From contig JAPPMC010000243.1 of assembly GCA_028819235.1 (NCBI GenBank), positions 6,999 to 61,035 of the forward strand: a DNA stretch of 54,037 nucleotides. Reading direction: 5' to 3'. Made by a program: the position numbers and the translations under genes. The notes under the pieces are model-generated. The model had not been told where the DNA came from. It did not search any database and saw only the letters and a list, made by a program, of their open reading frames with translations. This document shows positions 9,171 through 18,395 of the stretch, piece after piece. Position 1 is the stretch's first letter; the number at the start of each line of letters is the position of its first letter. The stretch comes from Bryobacterales bacterium. GTDB taxonomy: Bacteria; Acidobacteriota; Terriglobia; Bryobacterales; UBA6623.

Positions 9171-9398
9171 TCACGAACGATCCGGATCCTGCTCGACCAT
9201 CACCTCAACAAGCGTATCCACCCGGCCCTCTAGTCGAGCCAGGCGCTCGCGCAAGTCGGCTATGTCAGAGCGGACCTCAACCATTTCCGTTCGAAGGCCA
9301 TCGACTGCTCGGTTGGTGGAGAACTGCCCGTTCAGGATCAACCCGCCGAGAGCGATGGCGGATGTTGCCATCGTGATGATCGATCCGTTACCGCTCAC
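9171..9398 (-). CDS. Small membrane-anchored coiled-coil protein
   Basis: About 75 residues from a GTG at 9398. One N-terminal hydrophobic segment (IITMATSAIALGGLILNG) is followed by a charged amphipathic helix with heptad spacing (VRSDIADLRERLARLEGRVD), typical of bitopic membrane proteins with a coiled-coil tail. The open frame continues upstream to 9671, but that extension has atypical composition, so the shorter start is preferred; an AGGGG-like site lies about 14 nt upstream. Product and partner unknown. A protein with the opposite order (coiled coil then membrane segment) is encoded at 41867–42076. Confidence 0.6.
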   Translation of the reverse strand: MSGNGSIITMATSAIALGGLILNGQFSTNRAVDGLRTEMVEVRSDIADLRERLARLEGRVDTLVEVMVEQDPDRS

Positions 9399-9726
9399 AA
9401 CTTCAGCACAAGCATACCCCTGCAAGTGAGTCGAGCTTGGCAACCGTGAAGCACGTTCACAACCAGATCTTCCGCTGCGGATTGACTCACGTAGCATAGG
9501 ACTCGCGCATTCGGCATTGAGACCGCCGGAAACGCCAGTGAGATGCCTGAGTCGGGACGCTTGCTGGATAGGCCACGCCGCTGGTGGCCTACGACGATGA
9601 CCTTTCGGGTAGCAATGACTCGGGCGGTCCGATATGGGCCCGGGAGCGGTGAAATGAGTGGGCTTCTCCAATAGCGTCCCTTAGGCGGGCTGAGTCCTGC
9701 CGATCCATCCGGCCGATCGGCCCGCT
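9399..9726. other. Intergenic stretch downstream of RND operon
   Basis: No gene recognised. The only clear structure is a perfect 8-bp inverted repeat at 9569–9591 (listed separately). Confidence 0.5.
9569..9591. repeat. Perfect 8-bp hairpin
   Basis: TAGGCCAC (9569–9576), 7-nt loop, GTGGCCTA (9584–9591). It lies about 136 nt downstream of the RND permease stop on the minus strand, so it could be a transcript-end or processing hairpin, but no T-tract follows it. Confidence 0.35.
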
Positions 9727-12700
9727 TCAGGGCCCCTGATGTCCCGCCGGCTGTACCTGCGGGGTGGGTCGTTCGTTCCAGGTGAAGCCCTTGAACCGGA
9801 CGCCGAACAGGATGGCGTACAGTGCGGGCACAACGCCAAGGGTCAGGGCCGTTGAGAACACCAGTCCGAACAGGATCGCGATCGCCATCGGCTCGAACAT
9901 CACGCCCCCTCCCAGCCAAAGGGGGATGAGCCCGCCGCTCGTCGTGATGGTCGTCAGCAGAATCGGTCGCAGTCGGCGTTGCGCCGCCTCCACGATCGCC
10001 CGGTCCGGCGGTAGCCCGCGGTCGTCAATCTCGATGCGGATGCGGTCGAGCAGGACGATGGCGTTGTTGATCACGATGCCCGCCAGCGATATGACGCCGA
10101 GGAACGTCATGAAGCCCATGTAGGAGCCGGTCACAAGCAGGCCGACGATCACTCCGATCATGCCCAGCGGGATCGTCAGCAGGATGATGAGCGGCTTGCG
10201 GATGGAATTGAACTGTCCGACCAGCAGCAGAATGATCAGAAGGGCGGCCACCGGCACCTTGTCCATGATCGACTGGGTGCCCTCGCCGGAGGCCTCCAGG
10301 TCGCCCCCCAGTTCGTATCGGAATCCCACCGGCCAAGTTGCCGACTGTTCTTCGAGCCAAGGTGCGATCCGGGCCATCACATCGGCTGCGGTCGTTCCAG
10401 AGGCCAGGTTCGAGTACACAGTGACCGCTTTGAGGCGGTTGCGGCGGAAGACCTTCGCAGCCTGCCACTCAACCCGCAGGTCTGCGACTGCCTGGAGTGG
10501 CACTGCCCTCCCGGTCGACTGCGAATGCACATTGAGCGTCTCTAGGCGGGCGATCTGGTGGCGGTCGTCGCCAAGGGAACGCATGGCGACGGGAATCACC
10601 TCGTCGCCCTCGCGGTAGTCCGTCACCGCGAATCCCGACAGGGCGGAGGTCAGCGAAACCGCGATGTCCTCGTTCGACAGGTTGGCCCGCCGTGCCCGGG
10701 CGCTGTCGACGTCCACGACGATCTTCTTGATCCGGTTGCCCCAGTCATCGCCGATCCCACGCACTGCTGGCTCCTCCCGGAGCCGACCCTTCAGCATGTC
10801 CACGATCTCGAAGAGTTGCGCGGTCTCGTCCCCCATGAGGCGGACCTCGATGGGGTACTTGACGATCGGCCCATTGCCGAGCGGCTCGATGGTCGTACGG
10901 ACATGGGGGAAGGACTCCGCCAAGAAGTCCTGCAGTTGCTGCCGCAGGGCTGGGATCAGCGACGCAGATGTCGTGTTGACGATCGCGAAGGCATACTCTG
11001 GACGCGATTGCTCGGGGCCGTAGCTCAGCGTGAAGCGCGGGCCACCCTTGCCGAGATAGCTGGACCAAGTGGTGACGCCATCGCCGCGCTCCTTACCTGC
11101 GGCAAGCTCAGCGAGGATGAACCGATCCAAGCCCTCGGCGATCTGCTCGGTGCGCTCGATCGCCGTGCCGGCGGGCGCCTCGATCTCGATGGTGAAGATC
11201 GGCTTGTCGGACGGTGGGAAGAAGATGTTCGGGATGTACGCGAAGCCTTGCAGAGCAATGAAGAAGACAGCGACCACGGCCGCCACCGTGCCGAATCGGA
11301 ATCGTAGCGCTGGGATCAGGGCTTTGCGGTAGGCGCGGTAGAGCCGACCGTCCAGCGCGTTCGATGCAGGCGACCTCCTTACCTTGAGGAAGACCACGCA
11401 CAGCAGGGGCACGATCGTCAGCGACAGGATCCACGAAGAAAGCAGGGCGATCGTGACGACCTTGAAGAGCTGGTTCGTGTATTCGCCGACGGCCGACTCG
11501 GCAAGGAAGATGGGCAGGAAGGCGGCCGAGGTCGTCAGCGATGACGTCAACAGCGGAATCCGCAATTCGCGCGCGGACGACACGGCGGCCGCGACGGCCT
11601 GCTTGCCCGCTGCCAATTCGACCATGATCGACTCGGACATGACGATGGCGTTGGCCACCAGCATGCCCAGCGCGATGATGAGCGCCGCGAGCGACATCTG
11701 GTTGAGACCGATGCCCAGCTGGTCCATCACGGCGAGCGACATCAGCATCGCGAACGGGATGAGGCTGGAGACGACTAGTCCGGTGCGCGGTCCCAGCATG
11801 ATCAGCATGGCCACGAGCACCAGGGCGATCGCCTGCAGCACGTTGTCGACGAAATCGTCGACCTTCTGCTCCACGAACAGGGACTGGAAGGCGACCACAG
11901 ACAGATCGACGCCGACCGGGTATTCGACGCGCAAGCGTGAGAGGACTTCCTGGATCTCCTGTCCGTGGCGGACGATGTTCCCGGTCGGCTTTGTCGCGAC
12001 TGCCAAGCCGATGGCGGGGCGTCCATTGGCGCGCATCAGGGCCTCGGGCGGTTCGCGGTAGCCGCGCGAGACCCGGGCGATGTCCTCCAGGTACATCAGC
12101 CCCTGCTCTCCCGTGCGGATCACTGTGGAGGCCAAGTCCTCGATGGACTCGAAGGAGCCGGACGGCTCCAGTTCAATCCGCTCGATCCCCGTGGACACAT
12201 TGCCCCCGGAGATCAGGATGTTCTGCGATTGCAGCTGCTGCTGGAGCTGTCTCACCGAGACGCCGAGCTCGGCCAGGCGGGCGGCGTCGAACTCAACGAA
12301 CACGCGCTCGTCTTGGACACCGTGAACCTCTATGCGCCCGGTGTCGTCCAGCCGCAGCAGCATGTCTCGCACGGTGTGGGCGATCTCCCTGAGCTCGGTG
12401 TAGGAGTATCCCTCCCCGGTGATGGCAATAACCGTGCCGAGTGTGTCGCCGAACTCGTCGTTCACGAACGGGCCTCGGACCCCGCTTGGCAGTTCGGGCG
12501 CGACCTTGTCGATCTTGCGGCGCAGGCTGTCCCAGACGGGCCGCATCTCGATGTACTCTTCCTTGATGTTTACCGTGACGACCGAGACGCCGGTCGTGGA
12601 CTTGCTCTGGACGGAATCGAGTTCCGGAAGCTCTTGGACGGCCTGCTCGATCTTGTCTGTGACCAGGTCCTCGACTCGCTGCGGGTTCGCGCCCGGAAAA

Positions 12701-12867
12701 TGCGTGACCACGATCGCCGTGCGGATCGTAAATCCAGGGTCTTCAGCCTGAGGCATCGTCACGTACGCCCGGTAACCGGCCACGCAAACCACGGCCAGCG
12801 TCACAAAGGCCAGGCGGTTGTTCCGGATTGCGAAGTCGGTGATGTCCACGGGCCCAGTCCGAGTCAA
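9727..12867 (-). CDS. RND efflux permease (AcrB-like), proton-relay residues replaced
   Basis: Inner-membrane RND permease of 1046 residues, normal for the family, with duplicated 6-TM halves and large periplasmic loops. Family blocks include VNIKEEYIE, QDERVFVEFD and GGDLEASGEGTQSI. In AcrB, D407, D408 and K940 relay protons. Here the TM4 block reads LGMLVANAIVMSE (A405, N406 at the DD positions) and the TM10 block reads GIVINNAIVLLD (N934 in place of Lys). So both carboxylates are missing. The start is a TTG overlapping the adaptor stop by 4 nt (TTGA), with a GTG six codons in as an alternative. It is the last gene of the TolC-fusion–adaptor–permease operon. Export substrate unknown. Confidence 0.95.
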   Translation of the reverse strand: MTRTGPVDITDFAIRNNRLAFVTLAVVCVAGYRAYVTMPQAEDPGFTIRTAIVVTHFPGANPQRVEDLVTDKIEQAVQELPELDSVQSKSTTGVSVVTVNIKEEYIEMRPVWDSLRRKIDKVAPELPSGVRGPFVNDEFGDTLGTVIAITGEGYSYTELREIAHTVRDMLLRLDDTGRIEVHGVQDERVFVEFDAARLAELGVSVRQLQQQLQSQNILISGGNVSTGIERIELEPSGSFESIEDLASTVIRTGEQGLMYLEDIARVSRGYREPPEALMRANGRPAIGLAVATKPTGNIVRHGQEIQEVLSRLRVEYPVGVDLSVVAFQSLFVEQKVDDFVDNVLQAIALVLVAMLIMLGPRTGLVVSSLIPFAMLMSLAVMDQLGIGLNQMSLAALIIALGMLVANAIVMSESIMVELAAGKQAVAAAVSSARELRIPLLTSSLTTSAAFLPIFLAESAVGEYTNQLFKVVTIALLSSWILSLTIVPLLCVVFLKVRRSPASNALDGRLYRAYRKALIPALRFRFGTVAAVVAVFFIALQGFAYIPNIFFPPSDKPIFTIEIEAPAGTAIERTEQIAEGLDRFILAELAAGKERGDGVTTWSSYLGKGGPRFTLSYGPEQSRPEYAFAIVNTTSASLIPALRQQLQDFLAESFPHVRTTIEPLGNGPIVKYPIEVRLMGDETAQLFEIVDMLKGRLREEPAVRGIGDDWGNRIKKIVVDVDSARARRANLSNEDIAVSLTSALSGFAVTDYREGDEVIPVAMRSLGDDRHQIARLETLNVHSQSTGRAVPLQAVADLRVEWQAAKVFRRNRLKAVTVYSNLASGTTAADVMARIAPWLEEQSATWPVGFRYELGGDLEASGEGTQSIMDKVPVAALLIILLLVGQFNSIRKPLIILLTIPLGMIGVIVGLLVTGSYMGFMTFLGVISLAGIVINNAIVLLDRIRIEIDDRGLPPDRAIVEAAQRRLRPILLTTITTSGGLIPLWLGGGVMFEPMAIAILFGLVFSTALTLGVVPALYAILFGVRFKGFTWNERPTPQVQPAGHQGP

Positions 12868-13973
12868 CTGCGGTCTGCGGGTCTGACGCGTACGCGCTGG
12901 CCATCGTCGAGACTGCTCACGCCGGCCGTCACTACAAGCTCGCCTTCCTGCAGCCCGGCTGTCACTTCGATTGCACTCGACCGGCCGCTGGAGACCAAGC
13001 CGCCAGTCTCGACGGCCCGTCGAGAGACGGTCGCCTCACCCTCCGCCAGGCCTGAGACGACCCAGACGAAACGGCCTCGACGATCCTCGCCTACGGCCTG
13101 CGGAGGTACCACCAGCCGTTTCCGGCCCGTAGAATCTCCGAATCGGAACTCGACCTCGGCCGCCATGCCCGGACGGATTCCATCGATGCCGGAAGTGAGG
13201 CTGATCCGAACCGGGTAGGTCGTCGTTCCTGCGGCGGCTACCGGCGAGATCTCCCGCACCACGCCGGAGACGTTCCGGCCCGGGAGGGCGGTGAAGACTA
13301 TATGCTCGACCCGGGCGCCCCGGCGAAGTTCGCCGATCAGCAGTTCCGGAATCCCGACGACGACTTCGGGCGCGGCGGCACTGTTCAATATCACGACCGG
13401 GCTTCCGGTCTGTACGTTCTCGCTGACTTCGACGTTGACCGAGGCGACGTGTCCGGCGACCGGTGCCTCAAGGGTGCAGTGCTCGACTTTCAGGCGGGCC
13501 TGCTCGAGCTGCTTCTGGACGGATCGCACGCCTGCCCGGGCGGACTGGACTGCGGCTCGCGCGGCGTCGTAGTCGTTCTGGGACATGTTGTCCCGCTCGA
13601 ACAGGGCTTGCACGCGGCGGTACGTGGCTTCGGCGTTGCGAAGCCGAGCCTCGGAGTCCGCCAGCGCCGCTTGGCTCCGCTCCACGCTGAGCTGGTATTC
13701 GACCGGATCGATGCGGGCAATGGCCTGTCCTCGCTCCACCGTGTCGCCGACCTCGACCGCCAACTCTAGGATCGTGCCGCTGACCTTGAAGCTGAGCCGA
13801 CTCTCCGAAGCCGCGGTCGCGGCGCCGGCGAAGATGCGGGCGCGCGCCGGATCGACCGCCTCGACGCTCGAGTACCGGACCGGTCGCAGGGGCGGCGGGG
13901 ACAGATCCGCTACCTCCTCCTGGCAGCCTGCTGCCAGAGCGACGGCGAGCGGTAGAGCTGCCCTAAGGTTCAT
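12864..13973 (-). CDS. RND efflux periplasmic adaptor (MFP), lipoprotein
   Basis: 369-residue membrane fusion protein that bridges the RND permease and the TolC channel. The N-terminus MNLRAALPLAVALAAGC ends in a lipobox (LAAGC, Cys17), so it is probably lipid-anchored in the inner membrane. Then come the biotinyl-lipoyl half (SFKVSGTILELAVEVGDTVE, about residues 60–79), a coiled-coil hairpin (residues ~100–165), the second lipoyl half (LEAPVAGHVASVNVEVSENV) and beta-barrel/proximal domains. It overlaps the upstream TolC-fusion gene by 11 nt and the permease by 4 nt, indicating translational coupling. Confidence 0.94.
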   Translation of the reverse strand: MNLRAALPLAVALAAGCQEEVADLSPPPLRPVRYSSVEAVDPARARIFAGAATAASESRLSFKVSGTILELAVEVGDTVERGQAIARIDPVEYQLSVERSQAALADSEARLRNAEATYRRVQALFERDNMSQNDYDAARAAVQSARAGVRSVQKQLEQARLKVEHCTLEAPVAGHVASVNVEVSENVQTGSPVVILNSAAAPEVVVGIPELLIGELRRGARVEHIVFTALPGRNVSGVVREISPVAAAGTTTYPVRISLTSGIDGIRPGMAAEVEFRFGDSTGRKRLVVPPQAVGEDRRGRFVWVVSGLAEGEATVSRRAVETGGLVSSGRSSAIEVTAGLQEGELVVTAGVSSLDDGQRVRVRPADRS

Positions 13974-16440
13974 AGCCCTGTTCCTTGAAGTAGCTCCGCA
14001 GGCTGTCGAGGAATCGGACGCGATCCTCGTCGGAGCGGAAGTAGTCGAAACTAGCGGTGGACCGCTGCACTGCCATCATGTCGGAGAAGAAGTCGTAGAT
14101 GGCGGTGGCCGCAGCGAGCTCGGCGTTGAGGGACTGTCGCTGCGCGTCCAGCAGGGTCACGATATCGACCGCTCCCTCGGAGTAGCCGTCGGCGACGAGT
14201 TCGAAATTGCTTAGCGCCGCGTCGGCGGCTTGCTTGGCAAGATCGATGCCGGCCCAGGACGCCATCGCCGCGTGCATCGAGGAACGCACGCGCTGCTCGA
14301 TGCGCTGGCGCAGCGCCTCGCGCTTTAGGGTCAGTTCATCGAGTTCAATCCTCGCCTGCGCACGGCGAGACCGCAGCGCTCCGCCTTGGAACAGTGGCAG
14401 CGAAGCCTGCAGTCCCAGGGTCCAGTTGACGCTGTTGATGGTCGGAAACTCGAAGCCGTCTCCCAGCGCAGAGCCGAGTTGGCCGGCGGAAGGCACGCCA
14501 TCGTTCCGGAAAGTTTCGATGCCGGCCTGGGCCGCGACGACCGGCACGTACAACGCTCGTTTCGAGGCTAGCAGGAGACGCTCCTGGACCGCGATGGCAC
14601 GGTCGAACTGGCCGATTTCCGGGGATGCCCCGATCGCCCTCGTTGCCAGGAATCGCCGGAAGATCAGGAATCCTTGCTGATTGTCGATGTACGGGCGCAG
14701 CGTCTCGTAGTTGACCGCGAGCGCCGGGTCGTCTATCGCGGTCTCGCTGGTGGCAAAGCGTTCCTCGAGAGACCGGTTCAATGCGCGGTTGACTTCGATC
14801 TCCGCCTGGTTGCGGACCGCGCTGGCCGCGATCAGGCTCTTGCGATTGTTGGCAAGCTCACTCTGCCAACGGTAGAGCTCGCCGGGACCGGCGGCGCCGA
14901 GTTCCACGCGCACTCGTGCCCGTTCCAGATTGCGGCGCGTAAGTTCGAGGTTCTGGCGACGAATGCGCTCGGCAGTCTTTGTGCGGAGCACGTCCAGATA
15001 GGCCTGCGCGGCGTCGAGGATAACGTCGAGCCGCAATTGGGAGCGTTCGAGTTCGCGAGCCACCTGCAGGGTCCGCTCTACGCTGTACCCGGCGCGGACC
15101 TGCTCGGAATAGAGGATCTGGCTGATGCTGAGCGACCCCGCCAGCTGATTCTTACCCTGCGAGCCGAAGCTGGCCCCGGCCCGGTCCGAGTCGATTACTA
15201 TGTCGCTTCCGGAGGCCTCGATCTGTGGCCGAAGGCGGGAACGGGCGATCCGGACCTCCTGCAGCCCCGCCGCCACGGTTCGGTCGGCGGCTGCCAGGTC
15301 GAGATTGACGCGCTCGGCCTCCTTCAGAACATCGACCAGCGAAAGGAGACGCTCCGCCGGGCGTTCCTCGTCGTGAAGCAGTTCGGCTTCCGTGAGCGTC
15401 GCCCAGCTGAGGCGCACGTCGATGGCCCGGGCCGTCGCCATGTTGATCGATAGCCGCCGCGTGCCCTCGAAGTCGACCGGCAGCTCTGCGGCCGGCTCGC
15501 CCTCCAGGATGCGCTGCACGTTGATCGCAGTGCGCCGAGCGGTCCTGCGCAGGTCGGTCGAGAGGTAGATGCTGGCCAGCAGGCCCTGGTCCACCTCTGC
15601 GCGACCAACCATAGAGAAGCTGGGCAGGCCGCGCTCTATCAGCAGGTCCGCCAGTCGCCGAATGTCCGAGTCGGCTTCCAGCAACGGGCCGACGAATACC
15701 GCCTCCGCCTCCGCCGGGATCCGCGACACGGTGTCCTCGATTTGGCCACGGTCAGAGATGACGTGGACTGTCAGATCCAAAGCCGATGCTGCAGCGCGGA
15801 ATCGCTCCTCGATGACGGGCAGTGCATCGAGCATCGACTGCATGACTACCACCGCGAGATTGCGAAACGGGACGACTTCGAGGAAGGCTTCGATGCTCGG
15901 ACGGTAATCGTCGCGGATCGTGATGTAGACGAGATTCTCCCGCCCGCTGACGCGGAATTCTTGACGCACACTGCCGCCTACGGGTGTCCCCCTCCGGACC
16001 GCCGTGGGCAGGCCTCCGAGTTCCGGAAAGACAACGAAAGGCGCGACCGTAGGCTTGGTTAGCAAGGGGCGGCCCGCCGCCGCCGCCGAACTCAGCACAC
16101 CCAGCGCCAGCACGACGTCGACGTCCGGATCGGCAAACAACGCGTCTAGGGCGGCTTCGATAGCGGAGGAGTCAGGACCTCCCAAGAACGTCTTCTCAGG
16201 CGGAAAGCGGACGTTGTATTCGGACCCGAGCAGTCGGGTGATCTCGTCGCGGTAAGTGTCGATGACCGGAATCCTGCTTGGCCAGCCATCCAGCACGACG
16301 CCGAACACAACCTCCGGGGCTGGCGCTTGGCTGGTGGCGGATGGCAACACGCCGATCGCGTGCACGCTCACCACGACTAGGCACACAGCGAGGGCGGTCC
16401 TCGGCACACGGTTCCGGGTTGTGTACGGGCAGGAACGCAT
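13963..16440 (-). CDS. Periplasmic binding domain (COG2984-like) fused to TolC outer-membrane efflux protein
   Basis: 825 residues from the ATG at 16440; the frame is open further upstream to 16731 but that part is not protein-like. A signal peptide (TALAVCLVVVSVHAIGVL, residues ~16–33) precedes a domain at about 40–345 matching ABC-type substrate-binding proteins of COG2984/pfam04392: IPVIDTYRDEITRLL, then VVLALGVLSSAAAA and RRTAINVQRILEGEPAAELP, ending RLSINMATARAIDVRLSW. From about 365 to the end is a TolC/OEP region with two long coiled-coil repeats (VDVLKEAERVNLDLAAADRT; AADAALSNFELVADGYSEGA). A usual TolC is ~450 residues, so the extra ~330 residues are the fused ligand-binding module. 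First gene of the pump operon. Whether the domain binds a pump substrate is inference. Confidence 0.88.
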   Translation of the reverse strand: MRSCPYTTRNRVPRTALAVCLVVVSVHAIGVLPSATSQAPAPEVVFGVVLDGWPSRIPVIDTYRDEITRLLGSEYNVRFPPEKTFLGGPDSSAIEAALDALFADPDVDVVLALGVLSSAAAAGRPLLTKPTVAPFVVFPELGGLPTAVRRGTPVGGSVRQEFRVSGRENLVYITIRDDYRPSIEAFLEVVPFRNLAVVVMQSMLDALPVIEERFRAAASALDLTVHVISDRGQIEDTVSRIPAEAEAVFVGPLLEADSDIRRLADLLIERGLPSFSMVGRAEVDQGLLASIYLSTDLRRTARRTAINVQRILEGEPAAELPVDFEGTRRLSINMATARAIDVRLSWATLTEAELLHDEERPAERLLSLVDVLKEAERVNLDLAAADRTVAAGLQEVRIARSRLRPQIEASGSDIVIDSDRAGASFGSQGKNQLAGSLSISQILYSEQVRAGYSVERTLQVARELERSQLRLDVILDAAQAYLDVLRTKTAERIRRQNLELTRRNLERARVRVELGAAGPGELYRWQSELANNRKSLIAASAVRNQAEIEVNRALNRSLEERFATSETAIDDPALAVNYETLRPYIDNQQGFLIFRRFLATRAIGASPEIGQFDRAIAVQERLLLASKRALYVPVVAAQAGIETFRNDGVPSAGQLGSALGDGFEFPTINSVNWTLGLQASLPLFQGGALRSRRAQARIELDELTLKREALRQRIEQRVRSSMHAAMASWAGIDLAKQAADAALSNFELVADGYSEGAVDIVTLLDAQRQSLNAELAAATAIYDFFSDMMAVQRSTASFDYFRSDEDRVRFLDSLRSYFKEQGYEP

Positions 16441-17072
16441 CTTGGGCTCGATTCGGAATCCACTGGATCGGAATGGCGGTTGTTCTGTTACCCAGCGGTC
16501 CCCCCAGATTACAAGGGACTCGTCGGGGCTCTCGTTGTCCTGACCCCACGCACGGGAGCCTGCGGGGCCGACCCAGCGTTCGGCGCGCGATTCCACCGGA
16601 TCCGGCCAGCCGGGCAATGTTTGGAGTTCCAATCCCACTGAAGCGGAGAGGCAGTGGCGCCAGTTCCGCAGACGCACGAGGAGATCGAACAAGGCAAGGC
16701 GGAAGCCACATCGGAAGGGACTCAGCCACAATGCGGGTGTCTCCGGTCCCAGTCAGATGCTGGCTTGCATTCCGTGCGGCACTCCATCTCTCGACCCTTG
16801 GACCGGGAGGGGATGACACCCAGCCATGGATCGAAAGCCAGGAGGATCGGGGATTGCCATTGGCGCTCGATGTCCCCGGCATCCGACGGCCCCTTGTCTG
16901 CGTTGCCTGTAGCCACGCTCTGCGCGCATTCCAGTGAAGTCGACACGAGGAGCTACCCGATGAGAAGAAACAGCTTGGGCGGGCCAAGAATCACTGCACG
17001 TGCCCAGATTTCGCCCCCGGGACCGCCCTGTGAGTTCTGGAACGATCCCGGGGGCCGAACGGCGGATCAGTC
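16441..17072. other. Divergent intergenic region
   Basis: 632 bases between the outward-facing pump operon and the cyclotransferase-like gene. It should hold both promoters, but I see no convincing -35/-10 pair, no RNA gene and no coding remnant. Confidence 0.4.
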
Positions 17073-17621
17073 ATGCAGTCGAGTGACCGCTTTCTAGAGC
17101 GCCGGCCCGCGACATGCGGGTCGGAAGATCGGCCCCTGTTCAAGCTATTCGTCTACGGCACTCTGAAGCGCGGGTACGGCAATCACGAGCGCTTCTGCCG
17201 CGGCTATTGCGGCCTGCGCGAGGCCCAGATCAGGGGACGCCTCTACGAAGGGCCCGGCTTTCCCTTTCTTCAGGTCCCGGACGAAGACATCCTCGCCCGC
17301 GGAACTGTTGCACCCTCCGAGGATGTCGCCACGCAGGCGCGAGTGGCACGCCAGGTAGCACTGTGGCGTAGCTTCCCGGGGTCGGCTCATCCAAGAGGAC
17401 GCTGGGGCCCTGTTTATGGGGAACTGCTCTCCTTTAGTGATCCCGAACGCCGCCTTCCCGCGATTGACAGGCTTGAGGGATACTCTCCGGGTGAGCCGTG
17501 TCTCTACCACCGCGTCCTAGTCCGAGTCGCCGTAGGCGCTGACACGGTGATTTCTTGGACGTATGTTGCCGCAGGCAAGGTCTCTGGTCGGCGGATTCCG
17601 TCGGGTCGTTGGCCACAGTAG
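17073..17621 (+). CDS. Gamma-glutamylcyclotransferase-like (AIG2/YtfP) protein
   Basis: 182 residues. The signature LFVYGTLKRGYGNH (about residues 25–38) is the substrate-pocket motif of the gamma-glutamylcyclotransferase/AIG2 fold; VYGELLSF and the IDRLEGY block downstream are also typical. Members release 5-oxoproline from gamma-glutamyl compounds or act on gamma-glutamylamines; which reaction applies here is not visible. The ~22 residues before the motif are longer than usual, so the true start could be later, although no better start codon with a clear ribosome site is seen. Isolated gene, divergent from the pump operon. Confidence 0.82.
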   Translation: MQSSDRFLERRPATCGSEDRPLFKLFVYGTLKRGYGNHERFCRGYCGLREAQIRGRLYEGPGFPFLQVPDEDILARGTVAPSEDVATQARVARQVALWRSFPGSAHPRGRWGPVYGELLSFSDPERRLPAIDRLEGYSPGEPCLYHRVLVRVAVGADTVISWTYVAAGKVSGRRIPSGRWPQ

Positions 17622-18395
17622 CGACCGGTCGGCAATGGCATCGGGCGGGTGGGGCTTGTCTCGGCCGCTGAATTTCCCAAAGGGACTCCGTCGCCCGATC
17701 GACCGGAATCATTCGAGGCGCTTCTGGACTCCACGCCGATTTGCGATCTGTAAGGACTGAGGGCATAGGGATACGGCATTCACCACTGCGATCAATGCAG
17801 CCTTGTAGTTCCCAAGGACCGCTGGGGGCGAGGTTCGGACTGCTCCAACCCGCTCAGACTCCAAGACCCGGTGTGGATCGGCACAGCGCGTTGGTCGGAC
17901 AGGTCAACTTAGCGGATGGGTCTCGCCGGAGCTCCTGCTGAGGCCTGGTGGGCGCAGTTCAAGGACCATCTGCGGCGCTCTACCGATTAGCCGACCCATG
18001 AGGATTGAAGGAACGGGATGAGCCTCCCGTGGCGACGGCCCTCCTCAGGACATCCTGAGCAATGGAACACAGCCGCCATCCACTGCAGGACCTGACGATC
18101 GACGCCAAAGCCTTCGGGATCAGCGGCAGCAGGGACCGTCAATCCCACGGGATCCACTGGCGCTTGGAGGTGTGCGCCACGATGAGTCTGGCCAGGTTCT
18201 CGGCACTGCCAGAGTCCGCCCGGCGCTACCGATTCAGCTACGGGCGCGCCACGAGGCACATCCGGCCTTGAGTCGAGACTCGACCGAGTCGATCACCCCT
18301 GGTCGGGACCGGAGCAGCCGAGATTCCCGCAGTTGGTGGGTTCAAGTCGCAAATCCCCAAATGCTGCCGATTCCGAAGGCAACTATGGCTAGGCT
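17622..18395. other. Long region without a confident gene
   Basis: 774 bases. The only candidate is a 69-codon open frame at 18062–18271 (plus) whose third codon positions are G/C-rich like neighbouring genes (SHGIHWRLEVCATM… near its middle). I do not recognise it, and it may be a leftover of a longer gene. No RNA gene or terminator is evident. Confidence 0.3.

Noticed and set aside
9399..9671. Upstream extension of the small coiled-coil protein
   Set aside because: Extension residues lack coding character; a GTG start nearer the membrane segment is preferred.
18340..18365. GGGTTCAAGTC-like sequence resembling a tRNA T-arm
   Set aside because: The flanking bases do not pair into a T stem and no cloverleaf can be built around it.
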